A program made the translations under genes and the position numbers. A stretch of DNA of 64,000 nucleotides from Bin55 sp965205965 (lineage in GTDB: Bacteria; Pseudomonadota; Gammaproteobacteria; Pseudomonadales; Azotimanducaceae): contig CBDBHT010000007.1 of the NCBI GenBank assembly GCA_965205965.1, positions 806,001 through 870,000 of the forward strand, written 5' to 3'. Below the pieces are notes generated by a model. That model had not been told where the DNA came from and searched no databases. It worked only from the letters and a program-made list of their open reading frames with translations. Below are positions 58,211 to 64,000 of the stretch, piece after piece (the first letter of the stretch is position 1; every line of letters begins with the position of its first letter).

Positions 58211-60511
58211 ATGCCTCCTACTGAGAAACAGTTGGATTACATCTCAAGTCTTAAAGATGAAATCATCGATTTGTACGACGAACTTGGCAAAAGACCAAGC
58301 ATACCGGATATGCCTCGCAAAGCAAACCGTGCGCAAGCATCGAAATATATCGAAAAATTGATCAAAATCTATAATAGATTCGCAGTACCTTTATCTGACT
58401 TTCGTATCCCAAGCAATACAACTTCAAGCCATTTAAGAGAACCATTATCAAAAAACAGAACACCTGCTAAGTGGATATATCCCGGCCAAACTGTGAAGAT
58501 TGCAAATTATGAGATCAATGGCGGTTATATCTACTGGGGAGGAGGATTAAAATCATTAAACGATTACGATACCGAAGCATCATTAATTGATCGTACTTTA
58601 AAGGTAGACATAACATCTCCAGATTATAGTGGCGACCATATGGGGTATTGGCCCTGCTATTGTGATATTTCTCCTCAAAGTCGCGCAGCCTATATAGCAT
58701 GGCTTGCAAGCAGCCGTAATGACCCCAATTGTTATATAGGCTATGTTTTTCTGTATTTCTATGGCATTGAACGTAGACTTCTTGTTGACGGAAAGCATAT
58801 ACCATCTTCTGAACGTGGGGCTTTAGTCGATGAAATATGGCGGTTAAAAAGTATTTATGATGATAACCCTTCTTTCAACACATGTACTACTAGCCTTCTA
58901 GCTCACGTATGGACCTTATATAGCCGTGAGAAGCAGCCTGATAAGTCATTATTAATTGGTACGCGAGCATTTACATCTGTATTCAAGTATCTATTGGGCA
59001 TGTCAGTTGCTGATGGCATCCCTGTTTCAAGTGAACTTGCCTTAGCCTGGGTAAGAAGTCATCCAGAATATAGCCTGCGCACTCCTGCTAGACGATGTGC
59101 GAAAGAGTTCGATCTATTGTTTAAGCTTCGATATGAGGCGAAATTTAAACATGGCATGTCCGTTAAACCCAATAAAACTAAATTGCAACTGAGGTATAAC
59201 CCTGCCAATCCTACTCTTCGTGGCTATCAGGGTCAGGATATCGCGTTAGATCTTCCTGATCCCAGTCGTTTAAAAGGCCCGATTACAAAACTCATGCAAC
59301 TCGCTACATCATGCACAGATGAGTTGGGCCGGTACAGTCGATATATAAGAAGTAATCCGGCAAACTCCAGAGAATTACTTGCATCAATCATATATCTGCC
59401 TAGCGATTTAACCAATTCCGTTCAACATGACCAGTTTAACAAATTCAAATCCTGGATTCGTTCCAAAATAACAGGCTCTGTCGGAGTTGTTCCAACAAAG
59501 GACCTCTCACTATATGTTTGGGAGAGTACCCCTACAAGAATCAATAAAAAAGAAGCTGCAATGCTGACTAACTGTATTGAAAAGGCTGGTTTTGGATTGG
59601 CACCTGACGTACGGTTCCACCACGCTAAACCAGATATCAATGGATATGTCGTTTTATTCGAAGGTGGGCATGGTTCAGATTTCAACCCTGGCTATGAGTT
59701 TAACCGTATTGGAACGATTCTGCGCTTAGGCTCCATGGTTGCAACAATAGATGGACGAGTGAACGATGTAGAGGTTCCCGTACTTGATAAGTTAATAGCT
59801 AATAATTCTTACCTTTCGGATACCGAAAAGAAATCGTTACATGCTTATTTACACTGGCGTCTCAATGCAAAGTCTGGCATGAGGGGTTTGAAAAGCAACC
59901 TACAGCACTTAAATAATCATGAAAAGTCAGCAATCAGTCATATTCTTGTAAGTGTTGCTCTCGCAGACGGAAAGATTGATCCAACAGAAATAGAACAACT
60001 GCGCAAGTTATATATTTTGCTGGGACTTGATGAAGCGATGGTTTCCAGTGATATTCATAATCTGACATCAAAAAAAATCAAATCTTTGCCTTGTGACGGT
60101 CAGGCACTAACTGGGGTAAGTAATCTATCAAACTCTACATTTTCGCTTAATCACGAACTACTTGATGTATATAAAGCAGAAACTGAAAGCGTTAAGGCTG
60201 TTCTTGACTCAATTTTTGTTGAAGAAAATATTGCGGATAAAGATGAGGATGTCATTGATAGTGCTGTTGCAGCTCCACAAGTGATAGAACTTGATGAGCC
60301 CCACACTTACTTCTTCAAAAAGTTAATTTGTAAGGAGGAATGGTCCATAGAAGAAGTTCAAGATATATGTAAAGAGTTCAATCTGATGGTTGATGGAGCT
60401 ATTGAAGTCGTCAATAATTGGGCATTTGATAATGTCGATGCTCCTTTAATAGACAGTGGAAGCGTGATTTATATTGACCTTGAGGTTGCACAAGAAATAC
60501 GTGCCCTTTAA
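58211..60511 (+). CDS. TerB-N / TerB / TerB-C domain protein
   Basis: 766 residues, ATG at 58211 after AAAAGGAAA. Residues 1-55 contain PPTEKQLDYISSLKDEI, a short T-x-K-Q-x-x-Y motif seen in DNA-processing proteins. Residues ~88-230 match TerB-N: WIYPGQTVKI, GGYIYWGGGL, YWPCYCDISPQSRAAYIAWLASSRNDPNCYIGYVFLYFYGIERRLL. Residues ~585-640 (NNHEKSAISHILVSVALADGKIDPTEIEQLRKLYILLGL) are the TerB helical domain, with metal-binding-type Asp/Glu. Residues ~660-766 (LDSIFVEE ... FFKKLICKEEWSIEEVQDICKEFNLMVDGAIEVVNNWAFDNVDAPLID) are TerB-C. No TerC/TerD/TerZ genes are nearby, so tellurite resistance is unlikely. 15 bases before the ATPase gene. Confidence 0.88.
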   Translation: MPPTEKQLDYISSLKDEIIDLYDELGKRPSIPDMPRKANRAQASKYIEKLIKIYNRFAVPLSDFRIPSNTTSSHLREPLSKNRTPAKWIYPGQTVKIANYEINGGYIYWGGGLKSLNDYDTEASLIDRTLKVDITSPDYSGDHMGYWPCYCDISPQSRAAYIAWLASSRNDPNCYIGYVFLYFYGIERRLLVDGKHIPSSERGALVDEIWRLKSIYDDNPSFNTCTTSLLAHVWTLYSREKQPDKSLLIGTRAFTSVFKYLLGMSVADGIPVSSELALAWVRSHPEYSLRTPARRCAKEFDLLFKLRYEAKFKHGMSVKPNKTKLQLRYNPANPTLRGYQGQDIALDLPDPSRLKGPITKLMQLATSCTDELGRYSRYIRSNPANSRELLASIIYLPSDLTNSVQHDQFNKFKSWIRSKITGSVGVVPTKDLSLYVWESTPTRINKKEAAMLTNCIEKAGFGLAPDVRFHHAKPDINGYVVLFEGGHGSDFNPGYEFNRIGTILRLGSMVATIDGRVNDVEVPVLDKLIANNSYLSDTEKKSLHAYLHWRLNAKSGMRGLKSNLQHLNNHEKSAISHILVSVALADGKIDPTEIEQLRKLYILLGLDEAMVSSDIHNLTSKKIKSLPCDGQALTGVSNLSNSTFSLNHELLDVYKAETESVKAVLDSIFVEENIADKDEDVIDSAVAAPQVIELDEPHTYFFKKLICKEEWSIEEVQDICKEFNLMVDGAIEVVNNWAFDNVDAPLIDSGSVIYIDLEVAQEIRAL

Positions 60512-60526
60512 GCACGAGGTGTATTT

Positions 60527-61834
60527 GTGACAAGCAATAAGATTCGGCCAAAAGAACGTGACTCCATCATCCAGTCATTGAAATCGGGTGTTACCCCCAA
60601 AGTGGGTATTCGGCACATCCAAGTAGGACGCGTAAACGAAATAAAGTCGCTACACAAAGATATCGAAAGGGTGGTTTCTGGAGGGGCTGTATTCAGACTT
60701 ATTATCGGTGAATACGGTTCTGGTAAAACATTCTTTCTTAGTGTGGTGAGGTACATCGCGCTGGAAATGAAGCTAGTAACAGTGCATGCTGACCTCTCCC
60801 CTGATAGACGGCTATACGCTTCGGGTGGTCAGGCGAGAAATCTATATTCTGAACTTATGCGCAATCTTGCCACCCGGAATAGGCCGGAGGGTAACGCTAT
60901 TAACAGTGTTGTCGAGCACTTTATAACATTAGCAAGGCAAGAAGCAGATAGCCAAGGCAAAACTGTAATTTCGGCCATTAAACAGCGTTTAAATAAGATG
61001 ATTGAACTTGTTGGTGGTTATGATTTTGCCAAAGTCATAGAGGCTTATTGGCATGGCTTTGAATCAGACAATGACACACTAAAAGCACATGCCATTCGCT
61101 GGCTACGTGCGGAATACACAACAAAGACAGACGCAAGAAGAGATCTCGGTGTTAGAACAATTATCTCCGATACCTCGTTTTACGATACGCTGAAATTACT
61201 AAGCTTATTTGTTCGGCAGGCCGGGTATGAAGGACTGTTGGTAAATCTGGACGAGATGGTTAATCTCTACAAGCTTAGTAATACGCAGGCTAGGGTATCA
61301 AATTATGAGCAAGTACTGCGTATATTAAATGATTGCTTACAGGGGACAGCAGAATATATTGGTTTCTTGATGGGAGGTACTCCTGATTTTCTCCTGGACA
61401 CCCGTAAGGGTTTGTACAGCTATGAGGCCTTACAGTCAAGATTGGCTGAAAACTCCTTTGCACAAAAAGCCGGCGTCATTGACTACTCCTCGCCGTCGTT
61501 ACATCTGGCAAATTTAACCCCTGAGGAACTCTATATCCTGCTTACTAATTTAAGGCATGTATTCGCATACGGCAAGAAAGACCAATATTTAGTACCAGAT
61601 GAAGCACTAAAATCATTCCTAAATCATTGCAGCCAAAGAATTGGTGATGCCTACTTTAGAACACCTCGAAATACGATTAAAGCCTTTGTAGATATGCTTG
61701 CTATCCTTGAACAAAACACGGACATCAAATGGCAAGACATCATTGATCAGATAGACGTTGAAGAGGACAGGGTGAGTGACATGCCAGAGGTGGGAACGAC
61801 GCAAGAGGGTGAGCTAACAGGTTTCACCATTTAG
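60527..61834 (+). CDS. BrxD-like P-loop ATPase (DUF2791)
   Basis: 435 residues, start GTG at 60527. Walker A GEYGSGKT (61-68) followed by FFLSVVRYIALEMKLVTVHADLSPDRRLYASGGQARNLYSELMRNLATR. Walker B-like LLVNLDEMVNLYKL; sensor region GFLMGGTPDFLLDTRKGLYSYEALQSRLAEN; C-terminal winged-helix-like YFRTPRNTIKAFVDMLAILEQN. These match BREX-associated BrxD / DUF2791 ATPases, related to the archaeal Orc/Cdc6-like AAA+ group. It is placed between the TerB protein and the helicase with a 1-base gap before the latter, so a tight operon. Confidence 0.87.
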   Translation: MTSNKIRPKERDSIIQSLKSGVTPKVGIRHIQVGRVNEIKSLHKDIERVVSGGAVFRLIIGEYGSGKTFFLSVVRYIALEMKLVTVHADLSPDRRLYASGGQARNLYSELMRNLATRNRPEGNAINSVVEHFITLARQEADSQGKTVISAIKQRLNKMIELVGGYDFAKVIEAYWHGFESDNDTLKAHAIRWLRAEYTTKTDARRDLGVRTIISDTSFYDTLKLLSLFVRQAGYEGLLVNLDEMVNLYKLSNTQARVSNYEQVLRILNDCLQGTAEYIGFLMGGTPDFLLDTRKGLYSYEALQSRLAENSFAQKAGVIDYSSPSLHLANLTPEELYILLTNLRHVFAYGKKDQYLVPDEALKSFLNHCSQRIGDAYFRTPRNTIKAFVDMLAILEQNTDIKWQDIIDQIDVEEDRVSDMPEVGTTQEGELTGFTI

Positions 61835-61835
61835 T

Positions 61836-64000
61836 ATGAGTGCGGGCAACGACTTTGCTCGCCTCCTTGATCCCAGAATTCAAAAATGGGTCTATAAGCA
61901 AGGATGGGAAGACCTAAGAGATATCCAGAAAAGATCCATATCTCCAATTCTCGCTGGCGATACTGACATCGTTATCAGTGCGCCTACTGCTGCAGGTAAA
62001 ACCGAGGCCGCTTTTTTACCTGCCTGCAGTTTAGTGTTAGGTGACAAGGAAGGATTCGGTATTCTATACATCAGCCCGTTAAAAGCCCTTATTAATGATC
62101 AATACCGAAGGTTAGAGAGTCTTTGTGGTGACCTGGATATGGCCGTTACAGCATGGCATGGAGATAGTTCTCAAGCCAGAAAAAAATATGCAAGACAGAA
62201 TCCTGAAGGCATATTGTTAATTACGCCGGAGTCCCTTGAGTCTCGATTGATAAGAGAACCTGGCTGGGTTAAATCAGCCTTTGAGACAATACGGTGCGTC
62301 ATTGTCGACGAATACCATGCTTTTGTCGGCTCTGAGCGCGGTAGTCATCTACAATCGCTGATGCACCGGCTAGAACACCTGTTAGATAGATACGAACAAC
62401 CGATACCAAGAATTGCACTCAGCGCAACACTGGGTGACATAGATAGCGTTTTAAACTATCTAAGACCTACAAAATCTATTCCTTGTCAGTTAATAGAAGA
62501 TAAGCAGTTTCGGACCACACTGAAAATACAGGTGCGTGGCTATTTGGAAGAACCCCCGCCGAAAACGCATGATCCTAACGAGTTCACCATCTATCCTGAA
62601 AAAGCTGATAATAAAATAGCTGATGCTATGTTTGAAACTCTTCGTGGAGAATCACATCTTATTTTTGCTAATAGTAGAGCGAGAACTGAGAAATTCGCCG
62701 CGATGCTGAGCGAGCGATGCAAAAATCATCACATACCTAATGAATTTTTCCCTCATCATGGTTCTCTTTCTAAAGAATTGCGTTCTGACCTAGAAGCCCG
62801 TTTTCATCAGAACAACTTACCTACTACAGCTGTTTGTACGACGACTCTTGAGCTCGGAATAGACATAGGAAAAGTTACGTCAATAGCGCAAGTAACCGCA
62901 CCCCACTCAGTGGGCAGTTTAAGACAGCGACTTGGGAGGTCAGGGAGAAGAGGAGAAGCGGCAATCTTGAGAATGTATATATCGGAAGATGAGTTGAATG
63001 TCAACTCGGGTCTGGGAGATAAGCTTAGATTAGAACTTTTGCAAAGTATTGCTATGCTTCGCCTATTAGTGAGCGAAAAATGGTATGAACCTCCTGATAC
63101 GAATTTATATCACTTTTCGACATTACTTCATCAAACCCTGGCTGTCATAGCACAATGGGGAGGTGTGAGACCGGATCAAATCTGGGAACTCTTATGTAAG
63201 GCTGGTCCTTTCGGGAGAATTACAGTTGGGCATTTTAAAACTCTGCTTACGCATATGGGGAAGATCGATCTCATTGTACAACCCAATAGTGGCGAGCTGG
63301 TTTTGGGCAATAGTGGTGAGCGTCTAGTAAACCACTATGCATTTTATGCTGTATTCAAAACTCCTGAGGAATATCGCATTATCACTGAGGGGAAAACCTT
63401 GGGTACGCTCCCTATAGATTCCATGATAGCACCAGATCAACACCTCGTTTTTGGTGGACGGTATTGGAAGGTCATAGACATTAACTGCGAGAGAAAGACA
63501 ATTCTTGTTGTACCTGCCAAAGTAGGTAAGCCGCCTAAGTTTGGAGGTGCCGGTATGGGAATTCATGACCGCATAAGGCAGGAAATGTACGCAATTTATC
63601 GGTCCGGCGATCATGGAATTACGATAGGTGATGCCAAGCTGGAATTTTTGGATGCGACAGGTCAGAGACTGTTCCAAGAGGGTCTTGGATACTTCAGAGA
63701 TAACAGTCTTGAATTTGACTGCATCGTCCAGCAAGGAAGTCGTGTTTACATCATCCCATGGATGGGTGACAAGTTAGTCAGTACATTAGTTGCTATGCTA
63801 CATTACTCTGGATATAAAGCTGATGCCTATGCTGGAATAATTGAAATCAACAACGTAACAATAACAGATATTAGCGAATACCTTAAATCTATAACTTCGT
63901 CGCCTACACTTTCAAATACTGAACTAGCTAGATCAGTAAAAAACAAACAAACGGAGAAATTTGATCATCTATTACCTGATCAACTACTGAACATATCTTA
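61836..64000 (+). CDS. Lhr/BrxHI-like superfamily 2 helicase (3' truncated by window)
   Basis: ATG at 61836; open to the last base, 721 codons visible. Motif I SAPTAAGKTEAAF (48-60) after a WEDLRDIQ Q-motif, Ia YISPLKALIND, II VDEYHAF (DEYH at 159-162), III ALSATLGD, IV LIFANSRARTEKF, V TTTLELGIDIG, VI RQRLGRSGRRGEAA. The downstream domain (~380-600) resembles the Lhr winged-helix/beta-bundle part, ending PPKFGGAGMGIHDRIRQEM as in Lhr-type proteins. Closest remembered relatives are BrxHI helicases of type 2 BREX. The C-terminus and any further genes lie beyond the window. Confidence 0.88.
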   Translation, partial: MSAGNDFARLLDPRIQKWVYKQGWEDLRDIQKRSISPILAGDTDIVISAPTAAGKTEAAFLPACSLVLGDKEGFGILYISPLKALINDQYRRLESLCGDLDMAVTAWHGDSSQARKKYARQNPEGILLITPESLESRLIREPGWVKSAFETIRCVIVDEYHAFVGSERGSHLQSLMHRLEHLLDRYEQPIPRIALSATLGDIDSVLNYLRPTKSIPCQLIEDKQFRTTLKIQVRGYLEEPPPKTHDPNEFTIYPEKADNKIADAMFETLRGESHLIFANSRARTEKFAAMLSERCKNHHIPNEFFPHHGSLSKELRSDLEARFHQNNLPTTAVCTTTLELGIDIGKVTSIAQVTAPHSVGSLRQRLGRSGRRGEAAILRMYISEDELNVNSGLGDKLRLELLQSIAMLRLLVSEKWYEPPDTNLYHFSTLLHQTLAVIAQWGGVRPDQIWELLCKAGPFGRITVGHFKTLLTHMGKIDLIVQPNSGELVLGNSGERLVNHYAFYAVFKTPEEYRIITEGKTLGTLPIDSMIAPDQHLVFGGRYWKVIDINCERKTILVVPAKVGKPPKFGGAGMGIHDRIRQEMYAIYRSGDHGITIGDAKLEFLDATGQRLFQEGLGYFRDNSLEFDCIVQQGSRVYIIPWMGDKLVSTLVAMLHYSGYKADAYAGIIEINNVTITDISEYLKSITSSPTLSNTELARSVKNKQTEKFDHLLPDQLLNIS

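Noticed and set aside
58211..64000. Tellurite resistance operon
   Set aside because: Only TerB-type domains are present, with no TerC, TerD/TerE/TerZ or TerA genes. The partners are a BREX-type ATPase and a helicase.
54832..64000. Prophage or integrative element
   Set aside because: No integrase, capsid, terminase, lysis or conjugation gene and no clear att duplication seen around the island.
1..64000. CRISPR array
   Set aside because: No series of short regularly spaced direct repeats found. The repeated sequences are IS copies, MITEs and IS-end palindromes.

Overview
The window is chromosome of a Gram-negative gammaproteobacterium. The evidence is kdsA, an NlpD-type lipoprotein, FtsB, CsrA, and the conserved orders dnaE-tilS-pyrG-kdsA-eno-ftsB and pcm-(popT)-nlpD ... 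mutS / recA-recX-alaS-lysC-csrA-tRNA. Housekeeping genes have moderate-to-low GC. They are split by GC-rich insertion sequences, most of them broken or nested. Heavy IS load plus conserved neighbours missing at their usual places (accA, ispD/ispF/truD/surE, rpoS) suggests a lineage in genome erosion, perhaps host-associated. That lifestyle is an inference.

Layout. 1-8038: dnaE (5' end outside), tilS, pyrG, kdsA, eno, ftsB, tightly packed. 8039-19168: IS graveyard (IS1380-, IS256-, ISNCY-like, a DUF4338-DDE element, a 438-aa DDE element), a truncated cytosine-5 methyltransferase, and a decayed gene pair hit by a 0.2-kb MITE. 19169-31184: pcm, a DUF368 lipid-carrier translocase, nlpD, fdxA, mutS (the last two on minus), then SOS-controlled recA, recX, alaS, lysC, csrA. 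31185-39025: a three-level nest of insertion sequences. 39026-39276: tRNA-Arg(ACG) and tRNA-Ser(GCT). 39277-54489: more IS material and two type IV pilin-like genes on minus, separated and partly broken by IS insertions. 54490-64000: accessory island.

In the island, a DEDDh exonuclease-BRCT protein and an unknown protein with a duplicated domain are read leftwards. A 46-aa membrane peptide, a TerB-N/TerB/TerB-C protein, a BrxD-like P-loop ATPase and an Lhr/BrxHI-like helicase (cut by the window end) are read rightwards. This is the best candidate for a poorly described defence or DNA-processing system here. A separate point of interest is the insertion sequence whose transposase carries an N-terminal DUF4338 (DruA-like) domain.

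Element labels used below: A = 438-aa DDE element, ends CAGCAATTCCCCGTATAG; B = DUF4338-DDE (IS4-type) element, ends CAATGGCATTCG; C = IS256-like; D = IS1380-like; E = ISNCY-like. Family names come from remembered motifs, not database searches.
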